Shown: piece by piece, positions 9,846 to 16,599 of the stretch
Numbering within the stretch: the stretch's first letter is position 1
Layout: each line of letters begins with the position of its first letter
Assembly: GCF_012985465.1 (NCBI RefSeq)
Contig: NZ_JAAQWN010000005.1
Span: 62,001 to 126,000 of the forward strand
Direction of reading: 5' to 3'
Length of the DNA: 64,000 nucleotides
Origin: Pseudomonas sp. WS 5079
Lineage (GTDB): Bacteria > Pseudomonadota > Gammaproteobacteria > Pseudomonadales > Pseudomonadaceae
Notes under the pieces: generated by a model
Seen by the model: the letters and a program-made list of their open reading frames with translations, nothing else
Told to the model about the DNA's origin: nothing
Databases searched by the model: none
Program-made: the position numbers and the translations under genes

Positions 9846-10061
9846 TGCGCCACCTCGCAGAAGGTTGGGGATGGGGTGCTGCGGGTAAACGAGGTCATAT
9901 GCGATACCTTGATGGCTTGGGGCCGATAGCGCGTGGAACCACTGCCGGGCAGGCATGGTAGACCGGGACGGAGGAAAAGGGTTGTATAAACGATCAGGCG
10001 CCGATGCTGTAGGATCTTTCACCTTTCGTGGCATCGCCAAGGCAATGGAGCGCAGGTCTAA

Positions 10062-11108
10062 ATGGAAAACCCGCAGGGCAAACGAGTCGTGGTGATTGGC
10101 GCCGGTATCGTCGGCGCATCCTTGGCCTATCACCTGGCGCAAAAGGGCGCGCAGGTCAGCCTGGTCGAGGCGCATGAGATTGCGTCAGGCGTCACCGCCA
10201 CGTCATTCGCCTGGCTCCACGCCACCCATCCGGGGCCCGACCCCATTGCCCAATTACGCGGCGCCGCAATCCAGGAATACCACCGCCTCCAAACCCAGCT
10301 GCCCGGCTTGCAGATCCAATGGACGGGCGCCTTGTCTTACGATGGCTCGCCACCGGCCTCGACAAACCGGGTATCACGCGCGCAGATTCTTGAGCTTGAG
10401 CCCAACCTCAAGCAGCCCCCTGACTATGCAACGTACGTAGCCGAAGAAGGTGCCCTCGACGCAGTGGCGGCAACCCATGCGCTGGTCGCCGGCGCCCAGG
10501 CGCATGGCGCGAAGCTGCTCACTCAGACGCCAGTGCTGGGGTTTGTCACCGAGGGCCAACAGGTGACCGGCGTCGAAACCTCACGGGGCATCATCCACGC
10601 CGATATCGTTGTACTGTCAGCCGGGACAGGCACCGCCAGGCTGACAGACATGTTGCACGTATCCCTGCCGATAACCGCATCGCCGTCCATCTTCATCCGC
10701 TACAAGCCACAACCCAAGCTTGTGCACACCCTCATTTCCAACCCGCACATGGAAGTGCGGCAAAACGCGGATGGCGCATTGCTGGCAGCCGAGGATTACC
10801 TGGGCGACGCCGAGGAAAACCGGGCAGACGCGATAGCACTACGCACAGCCAAGGCGATCGACCATGAGCTCAATGGGCTGGTGTGCCTTGAGCCGGAGTT
10901 GGCCTGTGTCGGGCTCAGGCCAATTGCTGCCGATGGCATCCCGATCATTGGCTATCTGCCCCAGGTGGCAGGTGTGTACGTTTGCACCATGCACCCTGGG
11001 GTCGCACTGGCTGCGGTCGTGGGTCGGCTTGCCAGTGAAGAGATGCTTGAAGACAAGCCAGCAGAGGCGCTTGGGGGATGTCGTCCGGGTCGATTTTTCC
11101 GCGGGTAG
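10062..11108 (+). CDS. DAO-type FAD-dependent oxidoreductase
   Basis: A 348-residue flavoprotein. The Rossmann ADP-binding motif VVVIGAGIVGASLAYHLAQKG is near the N-terminus, followed by an acidic residue in VSLVEAHE. The C-terminal FAD-contact segment (PIIGYLPQVAGVYVCTMHPGVALA) is typical of the glycine/D-amino-acid oxidase family. It likely oxidises an amine or amino acid to an imine with FAD. At 348 residues it is at the short end of the family. It follows a good ribosome-binding site and has no close operon partner. Substrate unknown. Confidence 0.82.
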   Translation: MENPQGKRVVVIGAGIVGASLAYHLAQKGAQVSLVEAHEIASGVTATSFAWLHATHPGPDPIAQLRGAAIQEYHRLQTQLPGLQIQWTGALSYDGSPPASTNRVSRAQILELEPNLKQPPDYATYVAEEGALDAVAATHALVAGAQAHGAKLLTQTPVLGFVTEGQQVTGVETSRGIIHADIVVLSAGTGTARLTDMLHVSLPITASPSIFIRYKPQPKLVHTLISNPHMEVRQNADGALLAAEDYLGDAEENRADAIALRTAKAIDHELNGLVCLEPELACVGLRPIAADGIPIIGYLPQVAGVYVCTMHPGVALAAVVGRLASEEMLEDKPAEALGGCRPGRFFRG

Positions 11109-11120
11109 GCGCCGGCTTGC

Positions 11121-11354
11121 CTAGGGCAAGGTCGCGCTCTTGAAAATCGGTTCGCTGTGCAGCACTCGCACCCCATCCGGACCGCTTTCAAGCAGCCGGC
11201 GCTCGCTATCGGCGACCAGCAGTTCAAGGCCGTACCCTGCAGCCGCCAGGCACCGCGCGATTTCCTGCGCGGCGTCGTGCGCCCACGGGGTGGCGGATTC
11301 GAAATGCCCCAGCAGCCTGTCGTTGCTACTAATCATGAGTCGGTATCTATTCAT
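11121..11354 (-). CDS. Small hypothetical protein, last gene of the thioredoxin-like/Rof operon
   Basis: A 77-residue protein starting MNRYRLMISSNDRLLGHFES. Its start overlaps the stop of the Rof-like gene by 4 bases, so it is probably translationally coupled. It contains a helical AAQEIARCLAAAGYGLELLVAD segment and one cysteine, and no membrane helices. I do not recognise the family. Its position suggests it shares the regulation and perhaps the pathway of the two upstream genes. Confidence 0.65.
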   Translation of the reverse strand: MNRYRLMISSNDRLLGHFESATPWAHDAAQEIARCLAAAGYGLELLVADSERRLLESGPDGVRVLHSEPIFKSATLP

Positions 11355-11620
11355 TCTGTTCTCACAAGTTCAATACGGCCAAAACTGACATTAAGGCCAA
11401 GCGGGGAAATGGCCAGCAATTGGTCAAGACGCACCTCGCACTGGCCACTGTCGCGGGCCAGCAGCAAAAACTCTTCCTTGCTCGCCGCAATTCGCGTAGT
11501 CAGCGCCCTGGCGACGAAGCTGCGCCCGTCGATCAGTTCTACCTGCAGGCGGTAACGGTGCATGCAGGCGATCTCCAGGTAGTCGTGCACATCGCAGTTC
11601 AGGGGCTGATACGCGTTCAT
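11351..11620 (-). CDS. rof: Rof (YaeO)-like Rho-binding antiterminator
   Basis: An 89-residue protein with the Rof signature: YQPLNCDVHDYLEIACMHRY at the N-terminus matches E. coli Rof (YQPINCDDYDNLELAC) as I remember it. After it come the short beta strands of an Sm-like fold (LQVELIDGRSFVARAL, EVRLDQLLAISPLG). E. coli Rof binds Rho and inhibits transcription termination. It is the middle gene of a three-gene minus-strand operon, 16 bases after a thioredoxin-like gene and overlapping the next gene by 4 bases. Family assignment is good; Rho binding here is inferred. Confidence 0.85.
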   Translation of the reverse strand: MNAYQPLNCDVHDYLEIACMHRYRLQVELIDGRSFVARALTTRIAASKEEFLLLARDSGQCEVRLDQLLAISPLGLNVSFGRIELVRTE

Positions 11621-11636
11621 GATGATTTCCAGCGCC

Positions 11637-11867
11637 TTATTTCAGGTCATCGATGGACGCACCGAAATTCAGGTGCAACACCTGGCCGTCGTGAACAAAC
11701 GCAGGGACTGACTTGACCCCGGCCAGTTCGGCTTCGCCAATGCGCTGGGGTTGTTGGCCAAGGTGGACGACCTCGACCTTGAGTGCCGGGTCCAGCAGGT
11801 TGAGCAAGGTCTGCTCAGCGGAAATACAGACGGAGCAACCAGCGTGGTAGAAGCGTGCGTTAGACAT
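11637..11867 (-). CDS. Thioredoxin/glutaredoxin-like small protein with CSVC motif
   Basis: A 76-residue minimal thioredoxin-fold protein. An early CSVC redox motif follows MSNARFYHAG, and the conserved cis-proline lies in VKSVPAFVHDGQ. It probably acts as a small disulfide or metal-transfer protein in the cytoplasm. It heads an operon with the Rof-like gene and is divergent from a MarR regulator. Two palindromes lie in the shared promoter region, so expression is probably controlled by that regulator. At 76 residues it is shorter than classical thioredoxins. Confidence 0.82.
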   Translation of the reverse strand: MSNARFYHAGCSVCISAEQTLLNLLDPALKVEVVHLGQQPQRIGEAELAGVKSVPAFVHDGQVLHLNFGASIDDLK

Positions 11868-11889
11868 TTTGCGTCTCCTTCATTGAGTT

Positions 11890-11906
11890 GGTATCGATTC
11901 GATACC
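11890..11906. promoter_or_regulatory. Palindromic operator 1 (MarR/thioredoxin-like divergent region)
   Basis: A 17-base perfect inverted repeat, GGTATCGA-T-TCGATACC. It lies 23 bases upstream of the thioredoxin-like start and shares its GTATNNATNCGATAC core with the second palindrome at 11941-11965. It is probably a binding site for the divergent MarR regulator. Confidence 0.75.
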
Positions 11907-11940
11907 TAACCAAGAATTACCCCCGCGTCGCTATTTGTCA

Positions 11941-11965
11941 ATATAGTATTTAATCGATACTATAT
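11941..11965. promoter_or_regulatory. Palindromic operator 2, upstream of the MarR gene
   Basis: An inverted repeat with 9-base arms, ATATAGTAT / ATACTATAT, around TTAATCG. It lies 17 bases before the MarR start and overlaps where its promoter should be. The similarity to the palindrome at 11890-11906 suggests autoregulation plus control of the divergent operon. Confidence 0.75.
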
Positions 11966-11982
11966 GTCGACAGGAGTGACTC

Positions 11983-12552
11983 ATGTCCGACACAACCCTT
12001 TTCGATCTGCTTGAACGGCTTGCCAGCCTCAGCCGCATCTGGTTCCGCCAGCACCCGTTGCTGGCCGATTTGCAACCCATCCAGTTGAGCGCGCTGATGT
12101 ACCTTTCGCGCTGCAACCGCTACTCCAATACGCCGTTGGGCGTGACTGACTATTTGGGCCTGACCAAAGGCACAGTGTCGCAGTCACTCAAGGCGCTGGA
12201 GGCCAAGGGGCTGATCGTCAAAACCCAGGATGTGCACGACAAGCGCAGCGTGCATCTGCAGTTGACGGACACGGCGCGCGGCCTGCTGGACGCATTGTTG
12301 CCGCCGGACTTCCTCGCCGCCGGTGAGGCACGCATGGGCGCGCGCGGCGGGCAACTGCAGACACTGCTTGGCGAGTTGCTGCGCGAAGTGCAGCGCAGCG
12401 CGGACGTGCCCAGCTTTGGCCTGTGCCGCACCTGCCGCTTCCATCAGCACGTCGACGATCTGCCGTTCTGCGGCCTGACCCAGGAACCCCTGGCGCCGAG
12501 CGATGCCGCGCTGATCTGTCGTGAACATCAACCCCCGCAGGTGCCTGCATGA
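11983..12552 (+). CDS. MarR-family regulator with C-terminal Cys/His-rich tail
   Basis: A 189-residue regulator. Residues about 1-140 form a MarR winged helix: LGLTKGTVSQSLKALEAKGL is the recognition helix and DVHDKRSVHLQLT the wing. The tail (146-189) is unusual for MarR: cysteines at 148, 151, 163 and 179 plus histidines at 154, 156 and 182, arranged as CxxCxxHxH..C..CxxH. That pattern suggests a metal or Fe-S site, or thiol-based sensing. It is divergent from the thioredoxin-like/Rof operon and overlaps the MOSC gene by 4 bases. AGGAG precedes the ATG. The signal is unknown. Confidence 0.88.
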   Translation: MSDTTLFDLLERLASLSRIWFRQHPLLADLQPIQLSALMYLSRCNRYSNTPLGVTDYLGLTKGTVSQSLKALEAKGLIVKTQDVHDKRSVHLQLTDTARGLLDALLPPDFLAAGEARMGARGGQLQTLLGELLREVQRSADVPSFGLCRTCRFHQHVDDLPFCGLTQEPLAPSDAALICREHQPPQVPA

Positions 12553-13235
12553 GCCTGACCACGATTCGCCTCGACACCCTGCTCACCGGGCGTGCGCAGC
12601 CTTTCACCCGGCCCGGCTCCCGCAGCGCCATCGACAAACAGCCGCGACCCGGCCCCCTGAAGGTCGCCACCCTGGGCCTCAGTGGCGACGAACAGGGCGA
12701 CCTGCGCATCCATGGCGGAGTAGAAAAAGCCATCCACCACTACCCGCTCGAGCATTACGCCCGCTGGGCCGAGGAGTTGGGGGCCCATCCATTGCTCGCC
12801 CAGCCGGGAGCCTTTGGCGAGAACTTCAGCACCACCGGCTGGAGCGAGCATGACGTCTGCCTGGGCGATCGCATCCGGGCCGGGACAGCGTTGCTTGAAG
12901 TGTCCCAGGGGCGTATGCCGTGCTGGAAACTCAGCGACCGCTTCGCCGTGGCCGAACTGGCCCTGCGCGTGCAGCAGTCGGGCCGCACCGGATGGTACTA
13001 CCGGGTGCTGGAGGAAGGTGTGGTGAGCGCCGGCGACAGCCTGCAACTGGTCGAGCGGCAATTTGCCGACTGGTCATTGGCACGCTTGTCCGCTGTGCTG
13101 TTCGACAAGCGAATGGAGAGCGAACTGTTGCGCGAATGCCTGGCGCTGCCGTTGGTCCCGTCATGGCGGCGCACGCTGGAGCGGCGCCTGGAAAAAGGCA
13201 TGACCGAAGACTGGGGGCCCCGCCTGTTGGGTTGA
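12549..13235 (+). CDS. MOSC-domain protein (YiiM-like)
   Basis: A 228-residue protein with a MOSC domain. It has the LSGDEQGDLRIHGGVEKAIHHYP signature and the conserved cysteine in GRMPCWKLSDRF, followed by the short C-terminal alpha-helical 3-alpha domain seen in YiiM. YiiM relatives reduce N-hydroxylated bases such as 6-N-hydroxylaminopurine using a molybdenum cofactor. Its start overlaps the MarR stop (ATGA), so the two are co-translated. Placement beside a Cys-rich regulator and a thioredoxin-like gene hints at a detoxification role under redox or metal control. Confidence 0.88.
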   Translation: MSLTTIRLDTLLTGRAQPFTRPGSRSAIDKQPRPGPLKVATLGLSGDEQGDLRIHGGVEKAIHHYPLEHYARWAEELGAHPLLAQPGAFGENFSTTGWSEHDVCLGDRIRAGTALLEVSQGRMPCWKLSDRFAVAELALRVQQSGRTGWYYRVLEEGVVSAGDSLQLVERQFADWSLARLSAVLFDKRMESELLRECLALPLVPSWRRTLERRLEKGMTEDWGPRLLG

Positions 13236-13376
13236 AGCGCGGCGCGGGAGCGAGTGCTGCTACCCCGCCAGATTGTGCGAACAACCCGGCAGATGCCCAG
13301 GTTTTTCGCCGCAAAGCCGGCGCCTACTGGGGGTTGAGCTGATATCATCCAGGCATTAACGCGCTGAGTAGAAAGC

Positions 13377-13544
13377 ATGAACCGTCGTAAGAAACTCAAT
13401 CAGATATTAAAAGCCAACGCCAAAAAGGCCAGTGCCAAACTGGCCCCCAAAAGCAAAGAGAAGTACATCAGCAAGGCCGATCGCCTGAAACTGGAGACCG
13501 AGCCCGCTCAGGACGCGCCGATTTCCTCTGACACGCCCAGCTGA
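13377..13544 (+). CDS. DUF2986-type small basic protein
   Basis: A 55-residue lysine-rich protein, MNRRKKLNQILKANAKKASA, followed by KLAPKSKEKYISKADRLKLE. This matches my memory of DUF2986, short proteins in Vibrio, Pseudoalteromonas and Pseudomonas with an N-rrKKkiN..kakKAnaKl..k.kYISKAdR pattern. It is strongly basic in the first two thirds and acidic at the end, with no cysteine or hydrophobic helix. AGAAAGC before the ATG is a weak ribosome-binding site. Function unknown; nucleic-acid or ribosome contact is only a guess from charge. Confidence 0.8.
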   Translation: MNRRKKLNQILKANAKKASAKLAPKSKEKYISKADRLKLETEPAQDAPISSDTPS

Positions 13545-13613
13545 TTCAGGGCACTCTACGCCGGCGCAGCAGTCTGCTTACAGACACCCCACTCTCGCCC
13601 GGCGGAGCTTCCC

Positions 13614-14240
13614 ATGATGATTGTTCACCACCTCAACAACTCACGCTCGCAGCGCATTCTCTGGCTGCTCGAAGAACTCGGCCTGCCCTACGCGCTCAAG
13701 CTCTACCAGCGCGACCCAAAGACCAACCTCGCCCCACCAGAGCTCAAGGTGATCAACGCATTGGGCAAATCGCCGGTGCTTGAAGACGGCACCCGCGTGG
13801 TGATCGAGTCTGGCGCCATTGTCGACTACCTGATCCGCCGCCATGGCCAGGGCCGCCTGCAACCAGACTCCGCCACGGCCGCCTACGACAGCTACGTGCA
13901 ATGGCTGCACTTTGCCGAAGGCTCGGCCATGCTGCCGCTGATGCTCAACCTGTACGTCGGCCGCCTGGGTGAAGCCGGCGCGCCGTTGCACCCGCGGATC
14001 GAGTCGGAACTGGCCAACTACCTGGGTTACCTGAACGACGCCCTGGCGCAGTCGCCATACCTGCTGGGCGAGGAACTGAGCGGCGCGGATATCCAGATGA
14101 GCTTTATCGGCGAAATCGCCAAGGCCCAGGGCAAGTTGCCGGCGTACCCGAACCTGGCCGCGTGGGTCCAGCGGTTCCAGGACCGGCCGGCCTATCGCAA
14201 GGCGCTGGAGAAGGGTGGGGAATACGCGTTTGCCCAGTAA
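13614..14240 (+). CDS. Glutathione S-transferase
   Basis: A 208-residue GST. The N-terminal thioredoxin fold starts IVHHLNNSRSQRILWLLEEL, with the GKSPVLED cis-proline region and the ESGAIVDYL glutathione-contact segment. The all-helical C-terminal domain includes SPYLLGEELSGADIQMSF, the N-capping motif of the family. It probably conjugates or reduces electrophiles with glutathione in the cytoplasm. Two adjacent ATG codons (13614, 13617) are possible starts after GGAG. An intrinsic terminator follows, so it is monocistronic. Confidence 0.93.
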   Translation: MMIVHHLNNSRSQRILWLLEELGLPYALKLYQRDPKTNLAPPELKVINALGKSPVLEDGTRVVIESGAIVDYLIRRHGQGRLQPDSATAAYDSYVQWLHFAEGSAMLPLMLNLYVGRLGEAGAPLHPRIESELANYLGYLNDALAQSPYLLGEELSGADIQMSFIGEIAKAQGKLPAYPNLAAWVQRFQDRPAYRKALEKGGEYAFAQ

Positions 14241-14268
14241 ATCACCGGGCGTTTGACTCCTCTTCCAG

Positions 14269-14293
14269 AGCCGGCATAATTGCCGGCTTTTTT
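14269..14293 (+). terminator. Rho-independent terminator after the GST gene
   Basis: Stem AGCCGGCA / TGCCGGCT with a 4-base loop and a T6 run, 29 bases downstream of the GST stop and just ahead of the next gene. Confidence 0.92.
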
Positions 14294-14305
14294 CGGGACG
14301 TCCCC

Positions 14306-14836
14306 ATGCAACGGATTGTAATTCTGGGCAACGCCGGCAGCGGAAAATCCACCCTCGCCCGCGCCCTTGGCCAGCGCCTCGGCCTGCCCGTCGTGCACCT
14401 GAACACCCTGTTCTGGGAACCCAACTGGGTCGAGACCGACGCCGAACAATTCCGCACACGGGTACGCGAAGCCGTCGCGTCGGACACCTGGGTGTGTGAA
14501 GGCAACTACGCCCGACGCACCTTCGACCTGCGCCTGCCCCGTGCCGACCTGATCATCTGGCTGGATACACCGCGACTCACCTGTTTCACCCGGGTACTGA
14601 TACGCAGCGCCATGAAACGCCCTCGCGCGGATCGGCCCGTGGGGTGTACCGACAAGCTCGACCGGGAGTTCCTGACGTTTCTGGACTTTGTATGGAATTT
14701 TGATCGCGGCTATCGGCCGGGTATCGAAGCGATGCGCCTGGCAGTGGGGCCGGATGTTCCGACAGTGCATTTGCGCGGTAACCGGCAGGTGGCAGATTTT
14801 CTCGACCGCTTGCCTGGCCTTGCCATCGGCGTGTGA
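14306..14836 (+). CDS. P-loop adenylate kinase-like NTPase (FlaR-type)
   Basis: A 176-residue cytoplasmic P-loop protein. Walker A GNAGSGKSTLA sits right after the N-terminal strand. LPVVHLNTLFWEPNWV and WVCEGNYARRTFDLRL are typical of the small kinase-like proteins often annotated as adenylate kinase or DNA topology modulation protein FlaR. ADLIIWLDTPR is the Walker B-like strand. The ATG at 14306 follows GGGACG; a longer open frame upstream overlaps the GST gene and is not conserved. The phosphate acceptor is unknown. Confidence 0.85.
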   Translation: MQRIVILGNAGSGKSTLARALGQRLGLPVVHLNTLFWEPNWVETDAEQFRTRVREAVASDTWVCEGNYARRTFDLRLPRADLIIWLDTPRLTCFTRVLIRSAMKRPRADRPVGCTDKLDREFLTFLDFVWNFDRGYRPGIEAMRLAVGPDVPTVHLRGNRQVADFLDRLPGLAIGV

Positions 14837-14873
14837 TAACGTGCCCCAGGCCCACTGTGCAGGCACCCGCCCC

Positions 14874-15494
14874 ATGTCCATCGCCGATAATCTGCTCGCC
14901 TTTACCCTCGCCGCCACCCTACTGACCCTCACTCCCGGGCTCGACACCGCGCTGGTGTTGCGTACCGCCACGGTGGAGGGCAAGCAGCAAGCATTGCGCG
15001 CAGCGCTGGGGATCAATGCGGGCTGTTTCTTATGGGGTGCGGCGGTGGCCTTTGGCTTGGGGGCGTTGATCGCAGTATCGGAGCTGGCGTTCAACCTGTT
15101 GAAGTACTGCGGCGCCGCTTACCTGGCCTGGCTGGGGCTGAATATGCTGCTGCGCCCACGTACTTCCCTGACGGTCGGCGACGCCCATGCCACACCCGGC
15201 ACCCGCTGGTTCTTGAAAGGCATGCTGGGCAATGTGCTCAACCCCAAGATCGGGATTTTCTATGTGTCGTTCCTGCCGCAGTTCATTCCCCAGGGCCATT
15301 CGTTGATCGCCTGGACATTCGGCCTGGTGAGCATCCATGTGGTGCTCGGCCTGGCATGGTCCTTGACCCTGATCGGCGCTACCCAGCCACTGGCCGCAGT
15401 GCTGCGCCGGGGCAAGGTGATCACCTGGATGGACCGCAGCACCGGCCTGCTCTTTGTGCTGTTCGCGGCCCGCCTGGCATTGAGCAAACGCTAA
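14874..15494 (+). CDS. LysE/RhtB-family amino-acid exporter
   Basis: A 206-residue membrane protein with six hydrophobic segments. The family signature TLTPGLDTALVLRTA is in helix 1, and the LNPKIGIFYVSFLPQFI motif precedes helix 4. Members export amino acids such as lysine, threonine or homoserine. The start at 14874 gives the family-typical length. It is 37 bases downstream of the P-loop NTPase gene in the same direction and may be cotranscribed. Substrate not predictable. Confidence 0.92.
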   Translation: MSIADNLLAFTLAATLLTLTPGLDTALVLRTATVEGKQQALRAALGINAGCFLWGAAVAFGLGALIAVSELAFNLLKYCGAAYLAWLGLNMLLRPRTSLTVGDAHATPGTRWFLKGMLGNVLNPKIGIFYVSFLPQFIPQGHSLIAWTFGLVSIHVVLGLAWSLTLIGATQPLAAVLRRGKVITWMDRSTGLLFVLFAARLALSKR

Positions 15495-15534
15495 TCAGGG
15501 CTTGGACAAAGATCCAGCTGGGCGCTGGGGATCA

Positions 15535-15831
15535 CTACGGCTTCGGGGCCGTCATGTACTGGCTGAAGTTGTTGATGTGATCATCCAGATTGTCTTCGAG
15601 CATCATCCGGTACTGCTCACAGAAGTACTTGAGCATCGCTTCTCGCGCCTCGGCCATCTCGGCGCCGGACTTGAAGTTGCGCGCACTCGCCCAGGCGTTG
15701 AAACGGGTGGTGCCGAACATCATCGAGGCGCTGACCTGGCCCAGGTTCTCGAGGGTTTTGAGTTGCTCGTTCGACAGCTCGATGTGCGCGTCGGCGCGGT
15801 CGTAGAAGGCTTGGTCGGTAGCGTCTGGCAT
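15535..15831 (-). CDS. DUF3144 family protein
   Basis: A 98-residue soluble protein matching my recollection of DUF3144: DQAFYDRADAHIELSNEQ at the start, then VSASMMFGTTRFNAWASAR, and LEDNLDDHINNFSQYM at the end. It is rich in charged helices and has no signal peptide. Function unknown. It lies 57 bases downstream of trmK in the same direction and could receive readthrough from the efflux/trmK operon. It is convergent with the LysE gene. Confidence 0.85.
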   Translation of the reverse strand: MPDATDQAFYDRADAHIELSNEQLKTLENLGQVSASMMFGTTRFNAWASARNFKSGAEMAEAREAMLKYFCEQYRMMLEDNLDDHINNFSQYMTAPKP

Positions 15832-15888
15832 GGTGGAACACCTGGGTTGGATAAATGAGTCATTGAAACATTTGCGGCAGGCAAGACC

Positions 15889-16599
15889 CTAGACCGGGTG
15901 CGTCGCCTCCAGCAACTGGGTAATCCAGCGCACCTCTTGCGCCAGTTCCTGCACTTTCTGTTCGGGCAGCGCCTGTCGCGCCTCGGCGAGTTGGCCCAGG
16001 GTGCGTTGTTTGTAGCGCAGCAGGCGCTGCCACTTGGCCAGGAAGGCCGGGCTGCGCGCCTGCATCTGCAAGGGGCCGAAGTACAGTTGCTCGGCGCTGT
16101 AGCTCACCGGCCCGCTGCGCTCGGCGACGATGATTTCGTAGTCGAAGCGGTTTTCCCGCAGCAACTCCTCGCAAAGGATGCGGTAGCCGTTGTCCATCAG
16201 CCACACACGCAACGGTTGTTCGCCGCCGTTGGGTTGCAGGATCAGGCGTTCCCGGCCGCTGAGATGCGCCTTGCCGCGCTCGAGGATGTCGCGGATGGTC
16301 TCGCCGCCCATGCCGCAGATACTCACCGCATCGAGCAGGTCGGCCGGTTCGATAGCCGCCAGGCCATCGGCCAGGCGCACGTGGATGTGCAGTTCGTGGC
16401 CGTTGTCGCACACGGTGCGCTGGGCCGCGCGAAATGGCGTCAACGCCACCTCGCCGGCCACTGCCGCGACAATCGCGCCGCGGTTCATCAACGCTACCGG
16501 CAGGTAGGCGTGATCCGAGCCGATGTCGGCCAGGCGCGCCCCGGCTGGTACCTGCGCCGCCACGCGCTCCAGGCGCTTGGACAATGTGTTGTGGTTCAA
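15889..16599 (-). CDS. trmK: tRNA (adenine(22)-N1)-methyltransferase
   Basis: A 236-residue class I SAM-dependent methyltransferase of the TrmK family. Motif I ADIGSDHAYLPVAL is near the N-terminus, and the catalytic-region motif ICGMGGETI is followed by LILQPNGGEQPLRVWLMDNGY. A C-terminal coiled-coil (LRYKQRTLGQLAEARQ) is typical. The family methylates A22 of some tRNAs. Its start overlaps the stop of the outer-membrane efflux gene by 4 bases (ATGA), so it looks translationally coupled to a drug-efflux operon, an unexpected context for a tRNA-modification enzyme. Confidence 0.92.
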   Translation of the reverse strand: MNHNTLSKRLERVAAQVPAGARLADIGSDHAYLPVALMNRGAIVAAVAGEVALTPFRAAQRTVCDNGHELHIHVRLADGLAAIEPADLLDAVSICGMGGETIRDILERGKAHLSGRERLILQPNGGEQPLRVWLMDNGYRILCEELLRENRFDYEIIVAERSGPVSYSAEQLYFGPLQMQARSPAFLAKWQRLLRYKQRTLGQLAEARQALPEQKVQELAQEVRWITQLLEATHPV

